DNA of 64,000 nt from JAWWOL01 sp963797535 (GTDB taxonomy: Bacteria; Actinomycetota; Actinomycetes; JAWWOL01), in contig CAWCPQ010000001.1 of NCBI GenBank assembly GCA_963797535.1, positions 1,054,001 through 1,118,000 of the forward strand, written 5' to 3'. A program made the position numbers and the translations under genes. How positions within the stretch are numbered: position 1 is the first letter of the stretch; each line of letters begins with the position of its first letter. Shown one piece after another: positions 1 through 7,606 of the stretch. The notes beneath the pieces are model-generated. The model did not search any database. It was given only the letters and a program-made list of their open reading frames with translations, and was not told the origin of the DNA.

Positions 1-1
1 C

Positions 2-514
2 CGTAGCCCGATGCCCGCCATCCGGCCGGGCCAGGGCCGGGCCAGCTTGCGTGCTGCCATGGACGAAGCGACCCACTTCAGCGTCTTGCCATCCCTGCTT
101 CGGTACGAGGACCGCAACTCCATGGCCTACTCACGCGAGAGCCGGCTTCCGTTCCTCACACCCGCGATGTCGTCGTTCGCCCGGTCCGTTCCGCGCGTCG
201 AGCTGCTGGGGCCGGATGGCAGTGGCAAGTGGCTCCTGCGCGAAGCCATGCGCGGCCTTGTCCCTGACCGGATCTTGGACCGCAAGGACAAGATCGGGTT
301 TGAGACTCCGGAGCGCGCCTGGCTCACCGCGTCCGAGCCGTGGGTCAGAGAACAGCTGCGTCGGGACGTGCCGAAGGTACCCGCCTTGCGCCTTCAGCCG
401 ACTCTGTCAGCCGTGGACGCCCTGAGCTCGGGCAACGGCCGTCACGCCGGCGACGTGTGGCGGGCCCTGTGTCTTTCCCGATGGTCAGAACTGTTCGAGG
501 TGTCGTGGACATGA
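2..514 (+). CDS. asnB: Asparagine synthase (glutamine-hydrolysing), C-terminal part
   Basis: This is the 3' end of a gene that begins before the window; the frame is open to the left edge. The visible 170 residues match the end of the AsnB synthetase domain. A stretch around residues 27-50 contains LPSLLRYEDRNSM and SRLPFL, the family's usual signature near the AMP/aspartate site. It is followed by the conserved LVPDRILDRKDKIGFETP block, which closes the synthetase fold. AsnB-type enzymes transfer glutamine-derived nitrogen to an activated carboxylate. Copies inside polysaccharide clusters often amidate sugar acids or lack a settled role. The stop overlaps the start of the following epimerase gene by four bases (ATGA), so the two are probably co-translated. 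The N-terminal glutaminase domain is not visible, so its Cys nucleophile cannot be checked. Confidence 0.85.
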   Translation, partial: RSPMPAIRPGQGRASLRAAMDEATHFSVLPSLLRYEDRNSMAYSRESRLPFLTPAMSSFARSVPRVELLGPDGSGKWLLREAMRGLVPDRILDRKDKIGFETPERAWLTASEPWVREQLRRDVPKVPALRLQPTLSAVDALSSGNGRHAGDVWRALCLSRWSELFEVSWT

Positions 515-1545
515 AGGTGCTCACCGTCGTCGGAGCGCGGCCCCAGTTCGTGAAGGCCGCGGCGCTCGGCAAAGCGTTGGCGGGCGCAGGCGTCCGCGAG
601 GTTATGGTCCACACCGGCCAGCACCACGACCCCGCGTTGTCCCAGGTCTTCTTCGATGAGCTCGCGATCGCACCGCCGGCGTACACCCTCGGAATTCACG
701 GCGGCGGTCACGGGCAGATGACCGGCCGCATGCTGGAGGCGCTCGAACCCGTACTGCTTGAAGAAGACCCCGACGCGGTCATCGTGTACGGGGACACCAA
801 CTCCACGCTGGCGGGAGGGTTGGCCTCGGCAAAGCTCGACATCCCGGTTGTGCATGTCGAGGCGGGTCTGCGCTCCTTCAACCGCCGGATGCCGGAGGAG
901 ACCAACCGGGTTCTCACCGATCATCTGAGCACGCTGCTGCTGACACCCACGACGGCGGCCGTCGCCAATCTCGCAGCGGAGGGCATTACCGAGGGCGTTC
1001 ATCACGTGGGCGACGTCATGTACGACGTTTCCCTCGGCGCCGCCGACCGAGCAACGAGCGAGTCCACTGTGCTCGACCGGCTCGGCCTTTCTGCCGGCAC
1101 CTTCAATGTGGCGACCGTGCATCGGGCCGAAAACACGAACGACGAAGCCCAGCTCGCCCGCATCATCGCCTACCTCAGGGAGACGGGATCCCGCGTCGTG
1201 CTCCCCCTGCACCCCAGGACAGCGGCTGCCGTCGAAAGGGCTGGGATCTCCCTTGACGGGCTTACCGTCGTTGGGCCGCTGCCCTATCTCGACATGGTCC
1301 GGCTGGTGGGCTCCTGCCTGACCGTCTACACAGATTCGGGCGGCCTGCAGAAGGAGGCCTACTTCCTGGGCGTGCCGTGCATCACCTTGCGCACAGAGAC
1401 CGAGTGGGTCGAAACCATCGAGTGCGGGTGGAACCGACTCTGGACGGTCGCCGACTACCGGCCACGGGTGCCGATCGATGATTACGGCACCGGCAACGCG
1501 GCCGCATTGTGCGCGGACATCATTTGTCGCCTGGGCGGGCGCTGA
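511..1545 (+). CDS. wecB: UDP-N-acetylglucosamine 2-epimerase (non-hydrolysing)
   Basis: Interconverts UDP-GlcNAc and UDP-ManNAc in the cytoplasm, supplying ManNAc-type sugars for surface polysaccharide. The 344-residue product has the family length. Visible motifs are VVGARPQFVKAA at the N-terminus, HTGQHHD near residue 31, YGDTNSTLAG, HVEAGLRSFNRRMPEETNR, ATVHRAEN, and the C-terminal TDSGGLQKEA followed by RTETEWVET, which lines the UDP site. The frame stays open upstream, but the homologous region begins at the ATG at 511, which overlaps the asparagine synthase stop as ATGA. Its 3' end overlaps the convergent glycosyltransferase gene by 26 bases. Neighbouring glycosyltransferase and acyltransferase genes agree with a polysaccharide role. 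Confidence 0.92.
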   Translation: MKVLTVVGARPQFVKAAALGKALAGAGVREVMVHTGQHHDPALSQVFFDELAIAPPAYTLGIHGGGHGQMTGRMLEALEPVLLEEDPDAVIVYGDTNSTLAGGLASAKLDIPVVHVEAGLRSFNRRMPEETNRVLTDHLSTLLLTPTTAAVANLAAEGITEGVHHVGDVMYDVSLGAADRATSESTVLDRLGLSAGTFNVATVHRAENTNDEAQLARIIAYLRETGSRVVLPLHPRTAAAVERAGISLDGLTVVGPLPYLDMVRLVGSCLTVYTDSGGLQKEAYFLGVPCITLRTETEWVETIECGWNRLWTVADYRPRVPIDDYGTGNAAALCADIICRLGGR

Positions 1546-2521
1546 CAGCCCTGCGTTGCGCCGCGGTGATACGCCTTCCCTTGGCCCTCATCTTCGGCCG
1601 CAGCTCCCACGCGCGCCGCAGCCCCGGCATCGAGTGCCGCTCCCTGAGCACGACGCCAGCGACCACCACCACGTCACGCAGCGGAGCACCGAACCATGCG
1701 CCCGGCCGATGACGACCGTGTTTGAAGGCGATCAGGAATCGGTTCTGCACCCCCAGCCGATCCAGGGCGGGCACGCCGCGCGCTCCACCTCTGAGCGCCC
1801 TGACATGAAGCGCGGTGGCCGTGGGGACGACGATCTGCCGTACCCCGAGTCGCGAGGCCCGAAGACCCAGCTCGGCATCCTCACGGTAGGCGATGAAGTC
1901 TTCATCGAAGAACTCGCCGGTCTGGCTGACGATCAGCTCGTGGACCAATCGCGGCACCCACAGACAGGCGCCGGTGATGCCCTCGACCGGGTACGGTGCG
2001 GCGTCGGTTCCGACAAACGGCTCCCCTTGGCGGTCATCGAGGTGACGACCGGTCCAGGTCCAGCGAATTCCGGCGCTGTCTATCCGGTGCTCCGGTGCAA
2101 GCGTGACGGGATCGGCGAGGGTCAGCAGCGGTCCGGCGAGCGCCTTGCCGTCGGCAGCCTCCGCCAACCTGGCCACCGTTGACGGCTCGAGGATGACGTC
2201 GGGGTTGAGCACCAGCACTGCATCCGAGCCCGCAGCAAAGGACGCGGCCAAGTTGGCGTTGTGAGCTCCCGAAAAGCCCAGGTTGGCGGCGCTGGCCGTG
2301 ACCCGAAGCACGCTTGCGAGCCATGCGGACAAGGTCGGATCGGTGGCGAGGCGTGCCGCGAAGTCGTCCCCATCGTCATTGACGTGGATCCGTACCTCAA
2401 CCGGCTGCCGGGCCAGGGCCTCGATCGCCGCCAGCACAGGGCGTAACACGTCCGGCGAGGAGTGATAGAGCACCAAGGAGACGGCCCAGCCCGACCGGAT
2501 CGGTTCGTCAGCCCGGGTCAC
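1520..2521 (-). CDS. Family 2 glycosyltransferase (rhamnosyltransferase-like)
   Basis: Predicted cytoplasmic, inverting GT-A glycosyltransferase of 333 residues that should add a nucleotide-activated sugar to a polysaccharide or lipid-linked acceptor. The N-terminal Rossmann-like part begins SLVLYHSSPDVL, followed by NLGFSGAHNANLA and VLVLNPDV. NPDV stands in the DxD position, as in many rhamnosyltransferase-like members. A middle segment, ITGACLWVPR...FFDEDFIAYREDAELGLR, carries the acidic ED pair usually assigned as catalytic base. It starts with GTG; no strong ribosome-binding site is visible, so it may be coupled to the acyltransferase gene that ends 16 bases upstream. It converges on wecB with a 26-base overlap. 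Substrate and acceptor cannot be read from sequence. Confidence 0.85.
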   Translation of the reverse strand: MTRADEPIRSGWAVSLVLYHSSPDVLRPVLAAIEALARQPVEVRIHVNDDGDDFAARLATDPTLSAWLASVLRVTASAANLGFSGAHNANLAASFAAGSDAVLVLNPDVILEPSTVARLAEAADGKALAGPLLTLADPVTLAPEHRIDSAGIRWTWTGRHLDDRQGEPFVGTDAAPYPVEGITGACLWVPRLVHELIVSQTGEFFDEDFIAYREDAELGLRASRLGVRQIVVPTATALHVRALRGGARGVPALDRLGVQNRFLIAFKHGRHRPGAWFGAPLRDVVVVAGVVLRERHSMPGLRRAWELRPKMRAKGRRITAAQRRAVSARPGDK

Positions 2522-2537
2522 GACGGTTGCGGCGCGA

Positions 2538-3122
2538 TCATTCGACCCTGCGCATCATTCCGTCGCGAAGCTCGTAGATCTCGCCGGACTCGGCGCACGA
2601 CCAGAGCCCCGAGGAGCCGTCGACCAACGGCCTGCCGACACGGCCGACCCACCCGATCTGCCGTGCGGGCACTCCTGCGACACACGCGTGCGGGGGGACG
2701 TCACGGGAGACAACCGCACCCGCGGCGATCAACGCCCAGTCGCCGACGGTCACCCCGGCGAGAACCACCGCGTGAGCCCCGACCGACGCACCGACTCCGA
2801 CCCGGACCCCTTGCGCCGACCAGTCGTCAGCCCGCTTGAGCTCGCCCGACGCAGTCACCGATCGCGGGTAGGTGTCGTTGGTGAGGACAGCGGCGGGACC
2901 AATGAAGGCACCGTCGCCAAGGATCGCAGGCTCGTACACGAGCGCGTAGTTCTGAATCTTGACGTGGTCGCCGATGAGAACGCCGGCCCCGACGTAGGCC
3001 CCACGTCCGACAACGCATTGGCGCCCTAATACGGCACCCTCGCGAACTTGTGCCAGGTGCCAGATCGAGCAGCCCTCACCGATGACCGCACCCGCGCCAA
3101 CGTCGGCACTGGCCGCAATCAT
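2538..3122 (-). CDS. Left-handed beta-helix acyltransferase (WbbJ/WlbB-like)
   Basis: A 194-residue hexapeptide-repeat acyltransferase. Imperfect [LIV]-G-x4 repeats run from residue 3 to about 150 (for example VGAGAVIGEG, VGRGAYVGAGVLIGDH, VGVGASVGAHAVV). The VTVGDWALIAAGAVVSRDVPPHACVAG end is typical of sugar N- or O-acetyltransferases such as WlbB, which acetylates UDP-amino sugars. About 40 C-terminal residues extend past the helix and contain SGLWSCAESGEIYEL. The start was set at the ATG at 3122 because GGAG lies 7 bases upstream and the repeats begin immediately after it. The frame continues upstream, but that part overlaps the next gene and shows no family resemblance. With the GT2 gene it forms a small polysaccharide-modifying pair. 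Confidence 0.82.
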   Translation of the reverse strand: MIAASADVGAGAVIGEGCSIWHLAQVREGAVLGRQCVVGRGAYVGAGVLIGDHVKIQNYALVYEPAILGDGAFIGPAAVLTNDTYPRSVTASGELKRADDWSAQGVRVGVGASVGAHAVVLAGVTVGDWALIAAGAVVSRDVPPHACVAGVPARQIGWVGRVGRPLVDGSSGLWSCAESGEIYELRDGMMRRVE

Positions 3123-3220
3123 CGTCTGCTCCGAGCTGTCCACGTTGAGGACGCTACCGTGAGCGTGACCTCCGAGTCCGAACGCCGAGCGGGACTCGCC
3201 AGTCAGCGATCTTGCGTCAG

Positions 3221-4084
3221 TCAGGCGTGGTCGCGTTCCATGAGGGCCTGCGCGACCGTGTGCAACGCCTTGGCGATCGGGTCCTCCGGACGCAGGTCGA
3301 TCACGCTGGCGTCGGTGAAGCCCAGCCGTACCGTCGAGCGACGCTGAACCGGCGCGGCCGGAGCCGTACGGATGGCCCGCTCGACCAGCTGCTGCGCGGG
3401 AGCCGGCACCTGGACGAGGCGCGGCGGCGGCGGCGTGCTCGGCGGCGGAGGCATCGACGGGGGCGTGGAACGCGGAGGCAGCGGCTTGGGCACCACGACG
3501 GCGACGGGCTGAGCCGACGGCAGGGCCCTGGCCGCCTCGATCGCCAGCGGGGTTGCGACCTCCTCGGAGATGGCGCCCAGCGGACGGTCGAGTGCCGACA
3601 ACGGCGAGGACGGGACCGGGGCTACGGTACGAGGGTCCAGCGGCGCGGCACCCCATGTGGCCGGTGCGGCCGCAGCGCCGAAGACGGCGTCCAGCGCGCT
3701 GACCGCTGCGGTGTGCAACGGCGACGGCGCCGAACCGGCTGCCGGCGTCGAGGCGATCGCCTCCCACTCACTAGCCCAGTTCGAGACCGGCGGGACAACC
3801 GGCGCGGCCACCGGCTGGACCACCGGCGCGACGACCGGTTGGACCACGTGTTCGACGACTGGTTCGACCGGCGCGACCACGGGGGCGACGGCCGTCGCGA
3901 CCGGCGGCAGCGCCGGGGCCGGCGTCCACCGCGAGGTTGGCTGCGCGACGATGGGTTCGGCAGGCGTCGCCGGCTCCTGAACGGCATCCGTGACGGACGT
4001 CGGTGTCAGCGTCCAGCCGGGGTGCACGGCCACGCTGCCGGGCTGGCCGTGCCGGCCCGGTCCGCGCCGCGGGAGCAGTGACAT
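3221..4084 (-). CDS. Pro/Ala/Val-rich protein of the roadblock-GTPase operon
   Basis: A 287-residue protein I do not recognise as a family. Residues about 50-105 form a degenerate V-x-P-V/V-A-P-V repeat tract (PVVAPVEPVVEHVVQPVV...). A Pro-rich stretch near residues 205-225 contains PPSMPPPPSTPPPP. The only conserved-looking globular part is the last 45 residues, ending RLGFTDASVIDLRPEDPIAKALHTVAQALMERD, which could form an amphipathic helix. No signal peptide or membrane segment is seen. It starts 15 bases after the GTPase gene with an AAGGGG-like ribosome-binding site, so it is very likely the last gene of that operon. A flexible linker or effector for the GTPase is a guess from position only. 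GC-rich low-complexity coding makes the reading frame less certain than its neighbours. Confidence 0.6.
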   Translation of the reverse strand: MSLLPRRGPGRHGQPGSVAVHPGWTLTPTSVTDAVQEPATPAEPIVAQPTSRWTPAPALPPVATAVAPVVAPVEPVVEHVVQPVVAPVVQPVAAPVVPPVSNWASEWEAIASTPAAGSAPSPLHTAAVSALDAVFGAAAAPATWGAAPLDPRTVAPVPSSPLSALDRPLGAISEEVATPLAIEAARALPSAQPVAVVVPKPLPPRSTPPSMPPPPSTPPPPRLVQVPAPAQQLVERAIRTAPAAPVQRRSTVRLGFTDASVIDLRPEDPIAKALHTVAQALMERDHA

Positions 4085-4099
4085 CGCTGATGCCCCTTG

Positions 4100-4687
4100 C
4101 TAGACGTGCGCAGGCTGAGCGTCGGCCTGGTCGTCGAGGGAATCGGCAACGGAGTAGAGCAGCGCGAGCAGCACGGCCTTGACCGACTCGCGGTCGGTCG
4201 CGTCGCACGGCAGGACCGGCACGTTGTCCGCGAGCTGCAAGGTCTCCCGGATCTGCGCCTCGGTGCCCGGCTCCATGCCCTCGGCCCGGTTGAGCCCGAC
4301 GGCGAACGGGACGTGCGCCATCCGCCGGAACGCAGCCAGGATGCCGACCGCCTCCTCGAGCGACTCCATCCGCTGCGCGTCGAGCAGCAGGATGTAGCCG
4401 ATCATGCCCTCGCCCAGGATCTCCCACATGAAGTCGAACCGGTCCTGGCCGGGGGTGCCGAACAGGTAGAGCACCAGGTCCTTGTCGATGGTGATCCGGC
4501 CGAAGTCCATCGCGACGGTCGTCTCGCTCTTGCGAGCCTTCGTCTCGTCGGTGATGTCCTTCTCCGTGGACAGGACGGTGATCTCGCTGATGGTGCGGAT
4601 CAGGGTGGACTTGCCGGCCGCGAACGGGCCGGTCACCACGATCTTGACGGCTTGACCGCTGGAACGGCGCCTCGGACGCATGCTCAT
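4100..4687 (-). CDS. MglA/CvnD-like small GTPase
   Basis: A 195-residue Ras-like GTPase of the bacterial MglA/conservon type. After a basic N-terminus, the P-loop TGPFAAGKSTLI lies at about residues 19-30. Switch I holds KSETTVAMDFG. The G3 region reads LFGTPGQDRFDFMWE, with the usual DxxG Asp replaced (FGTPGQ), as is common in this prokaryotic group. The G4 region is VGLNRAEG, a loose version of NKxD. Known relatives act with roadblock/LC7 proteins as molecular switches for polarity or signalling. It lies one base after the DUF4388 gene and 15 bases before the Pro-rich gene. Homology is secure; the process it controls is not known here. Confidence 0.85.
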   Translation of the reverse strand: MSMRPRRRSSGQAVKIVVTGPFAAGKSTLIRTISEITVLSTEKDITDETKARKSETTVAMDFGRITIDKDLVLYLFGTPGQDRFDFMWEILGEGMIGYILLLDAQRMESLEEAVGILAAFRRMAHVPFAVGLNRAEGMEPGTEAQIRETLQLADNVPVLPCDATDRESVKAVLLALLYSVADSLDDQADAQPAHV

Positions 4688-4688
4688 G

Positions 4689-5837
4689 TCACAACCCCCG
4701 CACGCCGGCGATGAGACGCAGCAGCAGACTCTTGTTCACACTCGGATCCCGCTCGATGTAGGGAGACGCCGCAGGCGCCACGGCTGCGGCGGTTGCCGCA
4801 CTGCCCCCGACGGAGCCCGACGACGACATCGCCGTGACCGTCGAGGAGGGCACGTGCTCCTCCAGGTGGTCGGGAACTCGCCTCGGCAGGAACGGCTCCT
4901 GCCGAGCCGGGGTGACGTTGCGGTCCTCGGGACGCAGTGCCGTGGCACCGGCAGGGGACGCTGACACCTCGGACGTTGACGCCTGCTGCTCGACTACCTG
5001 CTGGCGGGGAGCCTCGACCTCGGCCACGGTGCCCGAGACTGCCGCAGCCAGCGATGGCGAGCTGACCGGGGCCGAACCCTCGAGCCGGGACAGCACCTGG
5101 TGGCGGCGGATGAGTACGGTCGCGGCGTCACCGTCGTCGACGGTGCGCACCGACAGCAGGCCGCGATCGACCATGGCGGCCAGGGCGGAAACGCAGGTGA
5201 ACTCGCCGCGCCCGGTCAGGGCGATCAGCTCGAATACGCCGCGTCGACCGTCGACCAGGCCCAGCATCGACCACTCGTCGGCGTTGAGCGACCGGTCCTC
5301 GGGGGCAACGGCTGAGATCGCCAGCACGGAGTCGGGCGACGGGATCGTACGGGACACGGTCTGCCAGTAGTCGAGCCGGCGACGAGCCTCGCTGACCACG
5401 TCGTCCACCGGCAGGGAGACACCCAGGTCATCGGGGTTGGCCTCGTCGACGACGAAGCCGAACTCGCCCTCGGGCCAGCGCAGCAGGTCGAAGACCGAGT
5501 CCACCGCCTGCTCGGACAGCGAGGCGTGCAGCGTGCTCTCCTCGACCGCTCCGGCGTCCGACAGTGCCTTGGCCAGGCCGACCGAGGCGTCGCCGGCAGC
5601 GCGCTCGACCGCCTGTGACAGCGCGTCGTCGCTGACGTAGCCGGCGCCCACCAACCGCCGGCCGAGAGCTTGGCGCCCCTGGTCGGCACTGGCTCCGGTG
5701 ACGGCCCCTGCGGCAAAGAACACGACTCCGTGCACGTCACCGCGGCGCAGGTGCAGCGCGCCCGTCTTCTTCGTGAAGCTCAGCAGCTGGAAGATGTCCG
5801 GGAGGCTGAAAGCATCGAGCGTTCCCTCGAGTCTCAC
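4689..5837 (-). CDS. DUF4388 (PATAN) domain protein
   Basis: A 382-residue protein opening with a DUF4388/PATAN domain: RLEGTLDAFSLPDIFQLLSF, then TGALHLRRG and GVVFFAAGAVTGA, with a second helical part to about residue 175 (LLRWPEGEFGFVVDE). PATAN domains occur in bacterial signalling proteins and are thought to mediate protein contacts. Residues about 190-260 look like a winged-helix-type module (DEWSMLGLVDGRRGVFELIALTGRGEFT), followed by a disordered Ala/Ser/Pro-rich tail. It ends one base before the GTPase gene and starts 73 bases after the roadblock gene. Classical conservons carry a histidine kinase, roadblock, DUF742 and GTPase; here the DUF742 place is taken by this protein and no kinase is adjacent. 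Confidence 0.8.
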   Translation of the reverse strand: MRLEGTLDAFSLPDIFQLLSFTKKTGALHLRRGDVHGVVFFAAGAVTGASADQGRQALGRRLVGAGYVSDDALSQAVERAAGDASVGLAKALSDAGAVEESTLHASLSEQAVDSVFDLLRWPEGEFGFVVDEANPDDLGVSLPVDDVVSEARRRLDYWQTVSRTIPSPDSVLAISAVAPEDRSLNADEWSMLGLVDGRRGVFELIALTGRGEFTCVSALAAMVDRGLLSVRTVDDGDAATVLIRRHQVLSRLEGSAPVSSPSLAAAVSGTVAEVEAPRQQVVEQQASTSEVSASPAGATALRPEDRNVTPARQEPFLPRRVPDHLEEHVPSSTVTAMSSSGSVGGSAATAAAVAPAASPYIERDPSVNKSLLLRLIAGVRGL

Positions 5838-5910
5838 GCCCGCTCCCTCATCTCAGTCATTCCCGTCATGGCCACGTTCGTGGGTTCCCGCCTGGTGCGC
5901 AGATCGCTGT

Positions 5911-6534
5911 TCAGGACCAGGGAGTGGGCTCACCGGGCGTGTTCGGCGCGTACGAGGTCCAGCCGGCGCCGTTCTGAGCGCCGGAGCCGTTGCCGTTGGT
6001 CGCGGGCTCGCCGCCACCCACCGGCGCGTAGGCCGGGGGCTGCGAGGGCTGCTGATAGATCGGGGCGGACGGCTGCTGGTGCTGCGCCATCACGTCGTGC
6101 ACGTGCTGCTGGGCCTGGGCTGCCTCGGCGGCCCGTGCCTCCTCGGCGTCGTCCTCGCGCAGCACGTTGGCGATCGCGATGGCCGTACGCCGCACCTCGT
6201 ACAACATCAGCCCGGCCTTGGCCCCGGCAGCGGCGACCGCGACCAGCACGGCCTCGTTGTCGCAGGACACCAGGTAGACGGTGCCGTTCTCGCCCTCGAT
6301 GTAGACCTGCGACAGCTCGCCGCGGCCCAAGCCTTCGGCGGCACGCTCACCCAGGGAGAGCAGGGCGGCGCTCATGGCGGCGACCCGGTCCTCGTTCATG
6401 CCGGCAGGCAGTGCCGACACCATGGGCAGGCCGTCGAAGGACACGACAGCCGCGGCCTCGATCTCGGGGGCCTGGGACATCAGGTCGGCCACGACGCGAT
6501 CAAGCCGACCGGACCGGCTCACAGGGTCGGACAT
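5911..6534 (-). CDS. Roadblock/LC7 domain protein (MglB/CvnB-like)
   Basis: A 207-residue protein whose first about 125 residues form a roadblock/LC7 domain: RLDRVVADLMSQAPEIEAAAVVSFDGLPMVSALP, then an AALLSLGERAAEGLGRG helix and YIEGENGTVYLVSCDNEAVLVAVA. Proteins of this family dimerise and act as GTPase-activating partners of MglA-like GTPases. The rest is a Gln/Pro/Ala-rich, probably disordered tail. GAGGAG lies 9-10 bases upstream of the ATG. It is the first gene of a four-gene minus-strand run with the PATAN protein, the GTPase and the Pro-rich protein. The 151-base gap to aroE upstream should hold the operon promoter, but I could not pick out convincing -35/-10 boxes. Confidence 0.85.
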   Translation of the reverse strand: MSDPVSRSGRLDRVVADLMSQAPEIEAAAVVSFDGLPMVSALPAGMNEDRVAAMSAALLSLGERAAEGLGRGELSQVYIEGENGTVYLVSCDNEAVLVAVAAAGAKAGLMLYEVRRTAIAIANVLREDDAEEARAAEAAQAQQHVHDVMAQHQQPSAPIYQQPSQPPAYAPVGGGEPATNGNGSGAQNGAGWTSYAPNTPGEPTPWS

Positions 6535-6685
6535 CTCACACCACTCCTCGTCGCGGCCCTGGCAGTCCTACCAGGAGCCTCCCGAATCCCTTCGGCGGGC
6601 CGGGCCGATTGCTTGAACCCCGCGAGCAATGTTCCGGCGGGAAATGTGCAACCAATCCGGGCGGTACGAGGCAGTCCGCGACGGT

Positions 6686-7606
6686 TCAGGCGTGTTTGGC
6701 ACGAGCGGCCAGCGCGGCCTCGCCGGCGGAGCGCATCGCCGCGACCGGAGCCGGCGAACCGGTCATCAGCTCGACCGCCTCCACGGCCTGCCCGACGAGC
6801 ATCGAGAGCCCGCCTACCACCCGCGCCCCGGCAGCCGCGGCCGCGGCAGCCAGCCCGGTCGGCCAAGGTGCGTAGAGCACGTCGATCAACGGCAGGTCGC
6901 TGCGCCAGCCGCTGGCAGCCAGGCCATCGGTCGCGCCGGCCGGTGTCGTGGCGATCACGAGGTCGGCCGAGGCGAGCTCCTCGTACGAGGTGGGCCAGCC
7001 GGTGACCGAGACGGCGATGTCCAAGGTGGTGGCGAGGGCGACCAGCTCCCCCGCCGCCTCGGGACGGCGTACAGCCAGCACGGTCGCGGTCGACCCGAGC
7101 CGGGCCAGTGCGGCGAGGGCTGCCCTGGCCGTGCCGCCTCCGCCCAGCACGACGGGCGAGACCGGCGCCCGCTCCACCCCGAGCTCGCGGAGTGCGAACA
7201 CGAGACCGCCCACGTCGGTGTTGTGAGCGGTCGTCCGGCCACCGGCCATGATCAACGTGTTGGCGACCCCGACGTGGACGGCAGAGGGTGCCCGTTCGTC
7301 GGCCAGCTGGAAGGCCGCGGACTTCAGCGGCATGGTCAGCGACAAGCCGACGAACTCGGGGTCGGCGGCCAGCGACGCCACGAGGGCTGGCAGCCCGGCC
7401 TCGTCGCACTCGATCAGGTCGTAGTCCCAGTCCAGCCCCAGCTCGGCGTAGGCGGCCCGGTGCAGCACCGGCGACAACGAGTGGGCGATGGGCGACCCGG
7501 CAACAGCGGCGCGGCGGCGCAGCGGACTGCTAATTGATGACGCCGTTGTGCTTCGCCGTCTTCTTGGCGCTGAGGAAGTCCTTGTAGCTGTTCGTGAAGA
7601 AGGCAT
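6686..7606 (-). CDS. aroE: Shikimate dehydrogenase
   Basis: NADPH-dependent reduction of 3-dehydroshikimate to shikimate in aromatic amino acid synthesis. Motifs: GSPIAHSLSPVLHRAAY (substrate-binding serines), LTMPLK with the catalytic Lys, HNTDVGG, and the nucleotide-binding VVLGGGGTARAA. The C-terminus has the family's GLSMLVGQAVEAVELM. The start is unclear. The first in-frame ATG is at 7606, inside mltG, with a poor ribosome-binding site and an unrelated Ser/Arg-rich leader. Homology begins near 7519, where the only nearby candidates are CTG at 7522 or ATT at 7534. The real protein may be about 278 residues, starting LRRRAAVAGSP just after the mltG stop. Last gene of the alaS-ruvX-mltG-aroE run. 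Confidence 0.88.
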   Translation of the reverse strand: MPSSRTATRTSSAPRRRRSTTASSISSPLRRRAAVAGSPIAHSLSPVLHRAAYAELGLDWDYDLIECDEAGLPALVASLAADPEFVGLSLTMPLKSAAFQLADERAPSAVHVGVANTLIMAGGRTTAHNTDVGGLVFALRELGVERAPVSPVVLGGGGTARAALAALARLGSTATVLAVRRPEAAGELVALATTLDIAVSVTGWPTSYEELASADLVIATTPAGATDGLAASGWRSDLPLIDVLYAPWPTGLAAAAAAAGARVVGGLSMLVGQAVEAVELMTGSPAPVAAMRSAGEAALAARAKHA

